A DNA stretch of 64,000 nt from Candidatus Leptofilum gracile (GTDB lineage Bacteria > Chloroflexota > Anaerolineae > Promineifilales > Promineifilaceae). A program made the translations under genes and the position numbers. Positions 1 to 10,968 of this stretch are shown here, piece by piece (position 1 is the stretch's first letter; each line of letters opens with the position of its first letter). The stretch is from NCBI GenBank assembly GCA_016713825.1, contig JADJOJ010000011.1:1-64000 (forward strand). The letters are read 5' to 3'. Below the pieces are notes generated by a model. It searched no databases and had not been told where the DNA came from. It worked only from the letters and a program-made list of their open reading frames with translations.

Positions 1-1985
<1,985 letters not shown>

Positions 1986-2079
1986 CTTGATACGGAGAAT
2001 TCGGTTTTCTGACGTTGTGCAATTTGTAATTATTAGATTATTATTTAGTGCAAAGACATTCTTATTTGTTTGTAAGAAG

Positions 2080-2204
2080 GTCTCTTGGTGATTTGAGCAG
2101 CGAAGGTACACCCGGTCCCATCCCGAACCCGGAAGTTAAGCTCGCTAGCGCTGATGGTACTTGGGGGGCGACTCTCTGGGAGAGTAGGTCATTGCCAAGA
2201 GGCC
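2080..2204 (+). rRNA. rrf: 5S ribosomal RNA
   Basis: The gene lies about 95 bases after the 23S gene, in the normal 23S-5S order. The conserved core CCCATCCCGAACCCGGAAGTTAAG is present near 2117-2140. The ends pair as helix I: TCTCTTGG near 2081 with CCAAGAG near 2195, extended by AGG/CCT with one G-U pair. The exact ends are inferred from this stem. A long T-rich tract from about 2204 follows directly and probably ends the rRNA transcript. No tRNA lies in the 23S-5S spacer. Confidence 0.95.
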
Positions 2205-2260
2205 TTTTTATTTTTCCTCTCGTTCTTCTTCTTTTTTGTGCCCACTAAACAGGTGTTTTG

Positions 2261-3563
2261 ATGCAAGAATATATTTCTCTCTTGAGGAATAACGCTAATT
2301 ACCGCAATTTGTGGCTTGGTAATGTTGTTTCTCAGTTGGGGGATTGGTTTAATTTAATTGCGGCAGCTGAACTGATAACTGAGATGAGTAATTCTGGGGT
2401 AGCGATTAGCTACCTTTTTTTGGCTCGATTTTTGCCTTTGTTTATGTTTAGTCCGTTGGCTGGTGTTTTGGCTGATCGGTATAACCGCCGACATTTAATG
2501 GTTATTTCTGATGTTTTGCGGGCGGTTATTGTATTGGGCTTTTTGATTGTGGGGTGACAGGCCAGGTTTGGCTGTTTTATTTGCTAACGGTGGCTCAGTT
2601 TGCTTTGAGCGCATTGTTTACACCGGCGCGTTCTGCAGTAGTGGCGATGGTGGTGGAGCGTCGGGAACTGGTGACTGCCAATGCGTTGGACAGTTTTACC
2701 TGGAGCACGATGTTGGCGCTGGGGGCGCTGCTAGGGGGGATTGTTGCGGCCGTTTTTGGTGCAGAAACCGCGTTTGTGTTAGATGCTCTCACTTTTTGCT
2801 TTCCGCGTGGTTTATTAGTCGGATTGTTTTGAAGGCTGTTGTGGCGGTGCCGGGTGAGGAAAGCCAGGGTGGCTGGCTGGATTTTGTGGATGGGTTTCGC
2901 TATTTGTGGGGACGGCCGTATCTCCTCATTCTCAGCTTGATTAAAGCAACTGGTTCGTTGGTCTGGGGCGCGGTGAACGTGCTGGAGATTAGCTTTGCAG
3001 ACAATGTTTTCCCCCTGACGATATTCCCTTTGGCGCAGGCGCTGCGCATTGAAGATGGTGGCACGGCGTCGCTGGGCATTATTTATGTGGTGAGTGGTTT
3101 AGGCACTGGATTGGGCCCACTGTTTATGCGCCGGGCTTTGGGCAGCCGTCCGCCGCGTTTGATTTTGGGGGCGACCATCGGTATGGCTTTGGTGGCGGTG
3201 GGGATTTGGGGGCTGGCGGCTGCGCCGACGTTTGGTTTGTTTTTTGTTGGCGACGCTGGTGCGGACGGTGGGCAGCGGTACCATGTGGGTATTTTCGGCC
3301 GTTTTGTTGCAAATTGTGGTGCCAGATCGATACCGGGGCGGGTGTTTGCCTTTGAGTTTGCCATGCTGACGCTGACGCAGTCGGTTTCTACGCTGCTGGC
3401 GGGGCTGTTTCAGGATGCGCCAGCGTGGGGTTTGAACCAGACAGCGCTGCTATTTGCCGGCATGGGTGTGTTATTCTCGTTTGGTTGGGTGAGTTTTTAC
3501 ACCTGGTCACGGCGGAATGCGGATAATGAACGGGTGCAGGCGTTTTGGTATGCTGGGGATTAA
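2261..3563 (+). pseudogene. MFS transporter gene broken by four apparent frameshifts
   Basis: Read with frame corrections, this is one major facilitator of about 434 residues, the normal MFS length. The N-terminal part runs from ATG 2261 to the GGGG run at 2551-2554 and contains the loop 2-3 signature GVLADRYNRRHLM. The reading then continues in a second frame to the T run at 2793-2797 (ending DALTF), in a third frame to the T run at 3240-3245, out of frame to the GGGG run at 3335-3338, and back in frame to the stop. Adding one base at three of these runs restores typical MFS sequence; the 3240 run needs one base fewer or two more. Either a decaying gene or uncorrected homopolymer errors. Substrate unknown. 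Confidence 0.8.
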
Positions 3564-3597
3564 GATGAGGCGGTGACCAGGTGAAGGGGTACCCTTG

Positions 3598-4059
3598 TCA
3601 ATTTGTGGTTTTTTGAAAATGGGTGTCGCCGTTTTGGTGGTGGGTGATTTGGTAGCCGTTGGCCAGGTAAAAGGCGACGACATCGGCCCAGGTTTGGGTG
3701 GTTTCCAGGACAATTGTGTGGAAGTGGCGTTGGTGAGCGGCCGTTTCCAGATGTGCCAAAATGAGCTGACCAATCCCCTGCCGACGATTTTCCTTTTTGA
3801 CAGACATGCGGACGATACGGCCCCCTTGCCCCACTTCTTCAATTAAAGCCCCACAACCGACAATTATTTCCCCTTGTAAAGCAACCAAAAAGGTTTCTCC
3901 GTCATAACTGCTGGCAATGTCGTTCAGATCCGGATTTAAGGAAAGATCAAGCGTGCCCCAATGATCGGCCAGACCGGCCAGAATGAGCTGCTCAACGGCG
4001 TGTTGATCTTGGGGGTGAAACGGCCGTATTTGAAATGACAGGTTAGCCTCTTGGTTCAT
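3598..4059 (-). CDS. GNAT family N-acetyltransferase
   Basis: A 153-residue single-domain GNAT. The acetyl-CoA pyrophosphate loop (motif A) is RRQGIGQLIL near residues 92-101, preceded by strand 4 IVRMSVKKENR, and the late strand with FYLANGYQ near 130-137 is typical of the fold. Members transfer an acetyl group from acetyl-CoA to an amine; the substrate cannot be read from sequence. It is convergent with the broken MFS gene and divergent from the beta-helix gene, so it is probably transcribed alone. It is the only intact gene between 2.2 and 6.4 kb. Confidence 0.9.
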   Translation of the reverse strand: MNQEANLSFQIRPFHPQDQHAVEQLILAGLADHWGTLDLSLNPDLNDIASSYDGETFLVALQGEIIVGCGALIEEVGQGGRIVRMSVKKENRRQGIGQLILAHLETAAHQRHFHTIVLETTQTWADVVAFYLANGYQITHHQNGDTHFQKTTN

Positions 4060-4164
4060 GACTCGAATGATACTGCAAAGTTGTAGCTTGAAACAGCAGT
4101 GGGCATCCGTTAAAATGAATGGGTCTCGTTTATTGGTTCAATTTTGCCTTGTTTGGGGGTCTAA

Positions 4165-5978
4165 ATGAAACGTGCTGCGATTTTTCTAACGTTGTTACTA
4201 CCCGTTTTCTTGCTGTTGGGTTTGGGCTATGCCGTAAACGGCCGTGTTCAGGCCAAACCACAGCTAATTGATGTCGGCGGCTCCATTGCTACTGACACAA
4301 CTTGGACGGCTGCCAACAGCCCCTATGTCATCACCGAAACCGTGACGGTGGAAGCTGGCGTCACCCTGACTGTGGAAGCGGGTGTGACCATCATGACACT
4401 GGACATGGGACAATACTTGGATGTGCAGGGGCATTTGGAAGCGGTGGGAACGACCGTTGATCCTATCTTGTTTACTTCAAATAACGACTCACCCGCCAAT
4501 AATCGGTCTGGCATTACCGTTTCTGGCTCGGCCAATTTTGCCAATGTCACCATGCACTATGCGTACACGCCATTGTTTATTTCTGGGAGCAGTGGGGTGA
4601 TGTGTACCTGGAAAACAGCGTTTTAGAAGAAAATCTTGAGTACCCAATTGTGGTAGATACGGACGCACTCCACCGGTTAAAAATGAACAACGTCACCTTT
4701 AGCAATAATGTGCCCGATCGGGTGGGCATTAACCGAAGCGTTGATTTTACGGACAAGCTGGATTTGGCCGGAAATGTGCTGCTTACCCCACAACCTGGTC
4801 TGGAAGCATACGAAGATTTGGGCAATGGCTCCACCCCATTACTTAACATCCCGTCCGGTATAACATTGACGCTGGCCGCTGGCACCGTCTTCATGTCAGA
4901 CAGCAGCATTATCGTGGAGGGTCATCTGGAAGCGAACGGGACAGAGCTGGCTCCGGTTATTTTTGATGATCGGCCCGGGGGTGGCAATTTTCCAGTTAAT
5001 TACGTGGTCGTGGGGCAAATGGGGTCTGCCTTGCTGGTTCATACCATTATTCGGGATGGCAACCCGTTGGGTCTGGGCATTGGTGGCCAGTCTGATGCGC
5101 CTGTGATTTTGCAGGATGTGGTGCTGGATAATGTAGGCGATTATCCGATTATTGTGGAGCCACCTGCGTTGCATCGGCTGCAAATGACCAATGTGACCTT
5201 CCAAAACAATACTTTCAACCGTGTTTTGGTCGATACTTCCAACGGGCAAGATGCGATTGTGGCAGATGTAACTCTGACAGCACAGCCAGGACTTGAATGG
5301 TATGAATTTGCCGATGCCAACACGCCGCAAACGCCGCCTGCTGAATTTGTGGTGCCTGAGGGCGTCACGCTGACGGTAGAGTCAGGTGTAGCATTACGCT
5401 TTGGAGATGGCGCGGAGACTTTGGTGGTGAACGGCCGTCTCGTTACCCTCGGCACTTTGTCAAAACCCGTCACTGTTACATCTGGCAGCGATAGCGGCGC
5501 TGGTACCTGGCTTGGTATGGCGGTCAATGGTGAATTGGATTTGCAGAACACTGTTGTACGCTACGGTACGCACAGTCTCACAATGAATGGCACGGGGGAT
5601 GCCCAGTTAGAAAATGTTACCTTGACTCAGTCTCAAATGGCTGGATTGCGGGTGAGCGGGGGCGTGGTAACGGCCGTTCGCAGCCATTTTACTAATAATG
5701 GCACGGATGGGATTTTGGTTGAGGCAGGCGGCGTGTCAAATGTTCTCGTGACCAAATCGGCCATAAGCGGCAATGGCAGCGCCGGGTTGCGTAATTTAAG
5801 CAGCGAGACGGTGGATGCAACAGAGAATTGGTGGGGAGATGCTTCAGGCCCCTCTGCCTCTGGTTTCGGCAGCGGTGATGCCGTGGCAGGAAACGTGAAC
5901 TTTTCATCATGGTTAACCGATGAACGGTGGACAATGCTGCACTATCAGTTATATTTGCCCAGCATTATTTCACCCTAA
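4165..5978 (+). pseudogene. Secreted right-handed parallel beta-helix protein, one apparent frameshift
   Basis: The first part opens with a signal peptide (MKRAAIFLTLLLPVFLLLGL, cleavage probably after RVQA). Repeating rungs of the type GVTLTVEAGV and LEANGT-PVIF follow through both halves, as in right-handed parallel beta-helix proteins. The reading frame changes at the GGGG run 4594-4597; one added G joins SGSSG to DVYLENSVLEEN and gives a single protein of about 604 residues. The C terminus LYLPSIISP resembles a short hydrophobic tail I recall on many Chloroflexota secreted proteins (inference). It is probably an extracellular adhesin or polysaccharide-binding protein; no catalytic residues are identifiable. 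Broken gene or sequencing error. Confidence 0.75.
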
Positions 5979-6000
5979 AAAATATTCGTATAGCCATTAT

Positions 6001-6400
6001 ATGAGAAGCAGACCACTGATTGAGCAGCAAGTAACGTTTCTACACGCGCGGGATTTGGCAGAAACGGCCGTTTTCTACGAAAAACTCTCGGCTTAAAACT
6101 GGTTCTGGACCAGGGCAGCTGCCGCATTTACCGCAGCAGTGGCGATGCCTTCCTGGGCTTTTGCCAGACGCTGGGGCAGCACATGGACGCGCCGCCCCAC
6201 ACCAACCACATCATGCTCACCCTCGTCACGCCAGACGTGGATGGCTGGCACGATTTTCTGGTGGGGCAGGGGGTGGCCATCGAAAGCCGCCCACGCTGAA
6301 CGAGAAGTTCAACATCTACCAATGCTTTATCCGCGATCCGAATGGGTATTTGATTGAAATCCAGACCTTTTTAGACCCAGCCTGGCCGAGAAGAGAGTAA
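6001..6400 (+). pseudogene. VOC-fold (glyoxalase/bleomycin-resistance-like) protein, two apparent frameshifts
   Basis: Three partial readings join into one vicinal-oxygen-chelate domain of about 133 residues. It begins MRSRPLIEQQVTFLHARDL with FYEKL (typical of VOC strand 1 and helix 1), shifts near 6085-6090, continues as LKLVLDQG and then AFLGFC to GVAIESRP, and shifts again at the CCC run 6290-6292 into TLNEKFNIYQCFIRDPNGYLIEIQTF, the usual VOC end with its metal-ligand Glu. One added base at each site repairs the frame. Ligand and reaction are unknown. Together with the two genes above it makes a local cluster of broken frames. Confidence 0.72.
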
Positions 6401-6590
6401 TTGAGTAATTAGGTGATCAGGCAGTTCCCCAATTACTAACTGATGTTACGCACTCACTCTGGAAAAGATTTCAAAAGTCTCCAAGGCAATTGGTTTATCA
6501 CCAGAGAGAAATTAGACTTTTGAAATCTACACTGCGTAACATGAGTTACTAATTACCCAATTACCTAATTACAATTGGTCCTTTTCAGCT
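6401..6590. repeat. Long imperfect inverted repeat with 8-bp periodic arms
   Basis: The 200-base gap holds a hairpin-forming repeat. The outer arms are AGTAATT/TAATTAC-type units repeating about every 8 bases (left from 6401, right to 6583). The middle arms are TGATGTTACGCA (6441-6452) against TGCGTAACATGA (6533-6544). The inner arms are a perfect 14-bp pair, GATTTCAAAAGTCT (6467-6480) and AGACTTTTGAAATC (6514-6527). It could be a MITE-like element or a transcript-end hairpin. No gene is seen in it. Confidence 0.7.
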
Positions 6591-6605
6591 AAACTTAGCC
6601 AAACC

Positions 6606-7331
6606 ATGACAGACGAGACAACCATCCGCGACGACAAATTTGAATGGGCGATTTACGTCGATGCCACGCTGGCGGGTTTGGCGATCCTGATTCCCATTCC
6701 GCTGGTGGACGTGCTGTTTGAGTGGATTTTTAAGCGGCGCATGCCGCAGGCGATTGCCCGGCGAAACGGCCGTACCCTCTCTCCAGACACCGTGCGCCAG
6801 CTTAACCGCAGCAACTTTAGCTGCCTGGGCTGCCTGCTCTGGCCGCTAGAGCTGGTCTGGCTGCTGCTCAAGCGTACCTACCGCACCATTCTCTACTTCC
6901 TCACCGTGAAGGAAGCGACCGACAAGCTGAGCTACTACTGGCACCGGGCTTACCTGCTCAACAAAATGGTAGAGCGCGGCGATTTAGACCATCAGGAAAA
7001 CGCAGCGCTGGCGGCGCAGGCGCTGCATCAGGTGCTGGAAAGCGTCACCACCAGCCCACTGACGCAGCTGGCGCAAGAAGTCATCGGCAATGTGCGCCAC
7101 ATTTTGCGCTCTAGCTGGCGCTGGCTGCGCCGCAAGCAGGAAGATGAAATGATGGCCCGCACGCGCTCCCAAATGGCCACGGCCTGGCGCGATTTGTCTG
7201 GCTACTTTGCCCAGATTGGTGCCCAGTATGAGCAGCAATTGGAGCAGCTGCACATTGCCCGCCTGCAAGAAAGTTTGGTGGTGACAGACGCGCCCCCACC
7301 CACATCTGCCAACCATACGCCCGATAGCTAA
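6606..7331 (+). CDS. Hypothetical membrane-anchored protein
   Basis: A 241-residue protein I do not recognise. Residues about 18-40 are a hydrophobic segment rich in Leu, Ile and Pro (LAGLAILIPIPLVDVLFEWI). A second hydrophobic stretch at about 78-90 includes a Cys pair (SCLGCLLWPLELVWLLL). The rest is helical and basic with many Arg and Gln, probably cytoplasmic and partly coiled coil near 185-225. The start ATG 6606 follows a weak purine stretch. It sits 60 bases before the TetA-like MFS gene on the same strand and may be co-transcribed with it. Function unknown. Confidence 0.7.
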   Translation: MTDETTIRDDKFEWAIYVDATLAGLAILIPIPLVDVLFEWIFKRRMPQAIARRNGRTLSPDTVRQLNRSNFSCLGCLLWPLELVWLLLKRTYRTILYFLTVKEATDKLSYYWHRAYLLNKMVERGDLDHQENAALAAQALHQVLESVTTSPLTQLAQEVIGNVRHILRSSWRWLRRKQEDEMMARTRSQMATAWRDLSGYFAQIGAQYEQQLEQLHIARLQESLVVTDAPPPTSANHTPDS

Positions 7332-7391
7332 CTGCACCACAAAATATCTTACGAGGAGCGGCTGCCTGGAAAACAAGCGGTCCATTTACCC

Positions 7392-8606
7392 ATGAATCTT
7401 AGAAAAATTGATAGACGTTTGCTGACTATTTTACTGATTGTGTTTGTGCAGATGCTTGGGGCGGCCATGGCCCTGCCCATTTTGCTGCTGTATGCGCAGC
7501 GCCAGTTTCAGATTCGGCCGGAGTACAATGCTTTGCTGCTGTCCTCATTTTTTGCCGCTCAATTTTTGGCTGGCCCCACCATTGGGCGGCTGTCGGATAA
7601 ATACGGCCGTATCCCCGTCCTCATCATCAGCCAAATTGGTACCGTGCTCAGCTTCATCATGATTGGGGCCGCGCCCAACGTCGCGATTCTGTTCATCGCC
7701 CGCATTTTGGATGGCATCACTGGCGGCAACATTATTGTTGCCCAGGCATACATCACCGATATTACGCCACCGGAAAAGCGTACCGAATCACTCGGGTATA
7801 TTTTTGCCGCGTTTGGCCTGGGGTTTGTCTTTGGGCCAGCGTTGGGGGGTTCGCTTTCTGCCGCTTTTGGCCCACGCATCCCCTTCTTTATGGCCGCTGT
7901 GGCCGCTGCCCTCACCGTTGTTTTGACCTGGCGAACCCTGAGTGAAACGCTCACCCCGGAGCAGCGGATGAAAAATCGGCAGGCGCGGCGTGGCGGCATT
8001 GCCCCCGGCGAAGTAATGAACAACGCGCCGCTGCTGGCTATCTTGCTGATTGCGTTCATTGGCCAGTTTGCCCTGGGTTTGCTGCAAGCCACCTTTGCCC
8101 TGTTTGGCGACGCGGTTTTGTTTGCCGATTACAGCGATCGCATTGTGGATCTGGGTATTGGCATTTTGCTGGGCACGGTGGGACTTTCCCAATTTTTGAC
8201 CCAAACGCTGCTCATTCGGCGGGTGCTGCCCCGCTTTGGCGAGGTGAATTTGGTGATTGTTGGCAGTGTGCTGCGGGGAATTGGCATGTTTTTTCTGGCG
8301 ATTGCCGTGGGGCCCTGGTTTGGCATTCCTGGCTCCATCTTTTTCCCGATTGGCATGGGGTTGATGATGCCACCGCTGCAATCATTGTCTACCCGCACGG
8401 TGCCGGATGAGGTGCGTGGTGGGGTGTTGGGGCTGTACCAATCTACCGTGAGCCTGGCGACGATTTTTAGCACGGCGCTGGGTGGCGTGATCTTTGCTCG
8501 CGATCCGCATTATCCGTACTGGTTGGGCATGGTGCTATCTTTGGTGGTGCTGATTCCGGCCTATTGGTTTTTGAAACGGCCGTTACGCAAACCGAAATCA
8601 GCCTAA
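7392..8606 (+). CDS. TetA-like MFS drug exporter
   Basis: A 404-residue major facilitator with about 12 membrane segments. The loop 2-3 motif A is GRLSDKYGRIPVL near residues 68-80. The stretch ARILDGITGGNIIVAQAYI near 105-123 and the motif-C-like GFVFGPALGG near 147-156 place it in the drug/proton antiporter group that includes TetA (family knowledge). The substrate cannot be stated. The stop codon at 8604-8606 lies inside the 10-bp target duplication of the insertion sequence that follows, so the IS landed immediately downstream without damaging the gene but may separate it from its terminator. Confidence 0.88.
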   Translation: MNLRKIDRRLLTILLIVFVQMLGAAMALPILLLYAQRQFQIRPEYNALLLSSFFAAQFLAGPTIGRLSDKYGRIPVLIISQIGTVLSFIMIGAAPNVAILFIARILDGITGGNIIVAQAYITDITPPEKRTESLGYIFAAFGLGFVFGPALGGSLSAAFGPRIPFFMAAVAAALTVVLTWRTLSETLTPEQRMKNRQARRGGIAPGEVMNNAPLLAILLIAFIGQFALGLLQATFALFGDAVLFADYSDRIVDLGIGILLGTVGLSQFLTQTLLIRRVLPRFGEVNLVIVGSVLRGIGMFFLAIAVGPWFGIPGSIFFPIGMGLMMPPLQSLSTRTVPDEVRGGVLGLYQSTVSLATIFSTALGGVIFARDPHYPYWLGMVLSLVVLIPAYWFLKRPLRKPKSA

Positions 8607-8610
8607 CCTG

Positions 8611-9913
8611 CTGATTGACTGACAGAATTAACAAAAAAGCACCTTGACAATATCATAACCACTCTAGAGAGTGCAGCTCAAACATCGGCCTGTAAAACTG
8701 TTTCCACGAAGCAATGGCCGGTTCTGGGTCAGGATTCGGCGGCAACCAAAGAAAGGATTGGAGCCATTTACGGTTGGCTAGCGCATGTTTGCACCAGCGC
8801 CAGCCGATTTGCAAGTAGCTCAAGCCCCGTCGCCAATGGGTATTTACCAGGGGACGAAACCCGAGTGTAGCGACCGCCACACCTGTAGAAACCAGGTAAA
8901 CTGTAGCTGTGGCCAATACGAGACACAGTCGAGAGATAGCCATTGAATCCTGCAAGCGGCTATCTTCCAGATTGAAGCCAGCCGATTTGTCGTCCAGAAA
9001 GTTTTCTTCAATGTTGAAGCGCAACCCATACTCGTCAAAGGTGTGGCGGCCAACTGGTTCATCGCTGACAATCGCCCACTTCTCGCTGCCATTGGGCGTG
9101 ATAACATGAGCAACGGCCAAGTGGAGCGGTCCATATTTCTGTTTGGTCAACCAAACATGCGTATAGCAGCAACCTTTGCCCACGGGTGGCATCAGGGCTC
9201 GTATCTGACGGCGCTGGCCATTCGCCAGAAAAACCCAGGTGTCACTTTTGAGACGAATGCGGAAATGCCAGCCCAATTGGTCGCCACTTTCAGCAGCTCA
9301 ATGTGGCCAAAGCCCCTGTCGGCCAACAAGATCACTTTGGTTGTCGTGGGTATCTGGGCGGCCACTTGAGCCAGCATCCGCTGGTAGCAAGCTACAGCAA
9401 CCGTGGCGCTGCCACCGGCACAAACAACCCAGCCTAGTGGAATAGCTCGACCGCAGTAGACCAGGGCCAGGCGCACAATGACAAACCGCTTCCACAGTTG
9501 AGTTGTATCCAACGCCAGATAGGCTGTGTGGTCACACCAATCTCGTAAAAGGTGCTGGATGAACCGCTGGTAAATGGGCATCGGGCGTATCTTTTCGTTG
9601 TGTATCCAGCGCGAGAACTGCCGTGCTTTGCTGGCCGCCTTGGCCTTTCCCTTGCGAAAGGGCAGCCAGTGGCTAAAGTGAGGCTGTTCACTCTGGATGA
9701 CGCCCACAACGGCCCAAATAAAGGTTTGGGCAATACGCAGGTCATGAAACTTGAGCTGACCATCGCGGATAAATGTCATGATATTGGTAAAGAGCGTGTT
9801 ATGATTAGTCATGGTGCTACCTTTTTTTGAGTTTGTGTTTTTGGTGAATCACAAGTTTATCTCAAAAAGAGGAGCACCTTCTTTATGTTAAATAAGATTT
9901 GTCAGTCAATCAG
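8611..9913 (-). mobile_element. IS4-family insertion sequence, complete ends, 1303 bp
   Basis: The element is bounded by perfect 14-bp terminal inverted repeats, CTGATTGACTGACA (8611-8624) and TGTCAGTCAATCAG (9900-9913). They are flanked by a perfect 10-bp direct repeat GCCTAACCTG (8601-8610 and 9914-9923), which I read as the target-site duplication. Subterminal sequences also partly match (TTAACA). Family assignment rests on the Y-R-E-K signature of the transposase; IS4-group elements typically make 9-13 bp duplications. The element contains no copy of the genome-wide ACGGCCGT palindrome, consistent with recent arrival. Confidence 0.93.
8653..9812 (-). pseudogene. IS4-family DDE transposase, split by a -1 frame change
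   Basis: The upstream half (9812 to 9192) carries the first Asp in LALDTTQLW and the second in VILLADRGFGHIELL. The downstream half (frame open from about 9276 to 8653) carries the Glu in YGLRFNIEENFLDDK, which fits the IS4 signature Y-x2-R-x3-E-x6-K exactly. The two overlap, and the frame changes at about 9275-9278 (CCAATTGG); one extra A on the coding strand would fuse them as VATK-LGWHFRIRLKSD, a protein of about 386 residues. I see no convincing slippery heptamer, so a mutation or sequencing error is more likely than programmed frameshifting. Confidence 0.88.
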
Positions 9914-9997
9914 GCCTAACCTGATAGATAGCGAAAAACTCAGTTTTGTTGATAATTGTGGCGTAGCGGGAAGAACGATAAAGCGAGGCAAATAGTT

Positions 9998-10615
9998 ATG
10001 AAATTAGCAGTTTTTGGTGCCACGGGTGGTACCGGTAAAGAAATTGTGGTGCAGGCGCTAGAAGCCGGACATGAAGTCACCGTCCTGGTGCGCGATTCCA
10101 CCAGACTCAGCGTTAAACATGACAAGCTGTATTTGGTCATTGGCGATGTGCTCAACCAGGAAAAAGTGGAAGAAGCGCTGGCAGGCTCAGAAGCAGTTTG
10201 CTGCTCTTTGGGCAACACCGCCAACAATCCCGATTTTGTGGTGTCGGACGGCACGCAAAACATCATTGAGGGCATGAAAAAGCAAGAGATTAAGCGTTTG
10301 GTGGTGGTTACGGCTTTGGGTGTGGGGGATACCCGTGACCGCGTCTCACTCTCCTTCAAGATGCTCATGAAAACCGTGCTGCGCAAAGCGTACGAGGATA
10401 AGGAACGGCAGGAGCAGTTTGTGCGTGAAAGCGGCTTGGACTGGATCATTGTGCGTCCCGGCGGTCTGACCAACGGCCCGGCTACCGGCGAGTACGCCTT
10501 TGGCCTGGACCCAACCATTGGCGGCGGGCAGGTTTCGCGGGCGGATGTGGCGGCCTTTGTTTTGCAGCAGCTTACAGACGACACCTTTTTGCACCAAACC
10601 CCGGCCATTGCCTAA
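9998..10615 (+). CDS. NAD(P)-binding protein, atypical SDR / NmrA-like
   Basis: A protein of about 205 residues. The start is set at ATG 9998 because the Rossmann motif follows at once (MKLAVFGATGGTGKEIV) and a GAGG site lies upstream; the in-frame start at 9956 would add a non-homologous leader. GATGGTG is the dinucleotide loop. VVTALGVGD and the later DWIIVRPGGLTNGP are typical of the atypical short-chain dehydrogenase group (NAD(P)H-binding/NmrA-like), which act as reductases or redox sensors. No catalytic YxxxK is evident. Possible monocistronic gene, followed by a hairpin and a terminator. Confidence 0.87.
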   Translation: MKLAVFGATGGTGKEIVVQALEAGHEVTVLVRDSTRLSVKHDKLYLVIGDVLNQEKVEEALAGSEAVCCSLGNTANNPDFVVSDGTQNIIEGMKKQEIKRLVVVTALGVGDTRDRVSLSFKMLMKTVLRKAYEDKERQEQFVRESGLDWIIVRPGGLTNGPATGEYAFGLDPTIGGGQVSRADVAAFVLQQLTDDTFLHQTPAIA

Positions 10616-10650
10616 ATTTGTAGGTTGTAAAAAATTGACACCGTTTTGTT

Positions 10651-10701
10651 TGCTGCGTGATACGTGAAAAGTGATTTGCTTTTGTCACCTGTTACGCAGC
10701 A
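10651..10701. repeat. Hairpin with 7-bp periodic arm
   Basis: TGCTGCGTGATACGTGAAAAGTGA (from 10651) is an imperfect inverted match of TTTTGTCACCTGTTACGCAGCA (ending 10701). The left arm repeats every 7 bases (GTGATAC, GTGAAAA, GTGATTT). It lies 35 bases after the NAD(P)-binding gene and belongs to the same family as the hairpins near 17.2, 18.2 and 44.6 kb. Confidence 0.65.
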
Positions 10702-10725
10702 CGGTGGTGAAGCCCACGTGAAAAC

Positions 10726-10766
10726 AAAGACCCGGCAGTGACTTTTTTGGTCATTGGCGGGTCTTT
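10726..10766 (+). terminator. Rho-independent terminator-like hairpin
   Basis: AAAGACCCGGCAGTGAC (10726-10742) pairs with GGTCATTGGCGGGTCTTT (10749-10766), with a T-rich loop and a short T run following. It is about 110 bases after the NAD(P)-binding gene and likely ends that transcript. The remaining bases up to 10968 hold no gene I can support. Confidence 0.7.
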
Positions 10767-10968
10767 TATGTTGGGTTGTTAACTGCTTCATACTGCTGGC
10801 GTACGGCCGTATGCAGCCAATCTTACCCAAACCTGCTAATTTGTTGTGATGCCCTGGCATCGCTAGTTGAAAATTAAATTATGTCCTGCCAGGCAACCCG
10901 CTTTCTCTGCTTCTTCCCATCTTTCCATCGTGCCGCTGCGGTCTCCCTGGCAGATGGTATTGGATTCA

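Noticed and set aside
1986..2079. tRNA in the 23S-5S spacer
   Set aside because: The spacer is AT-rich, 94 bases, without a T-loop GGTTCRANNCC or a cloverleaf.
9192..9280. Programmed -1 frameshift in the transposase
   Set aside because: No slippery A6G or X-XXY-YYZ heptamer was seen at the crossover, and IS4-type transposases are normally one frame. A lost base is simpler.
10612..10860. 82-codon minus-strand frame after the NAD(P)-binding gene
   Set aside because: It spans a hairpin and a terminator, has no ribosome-binding site and no recognisable sequence.
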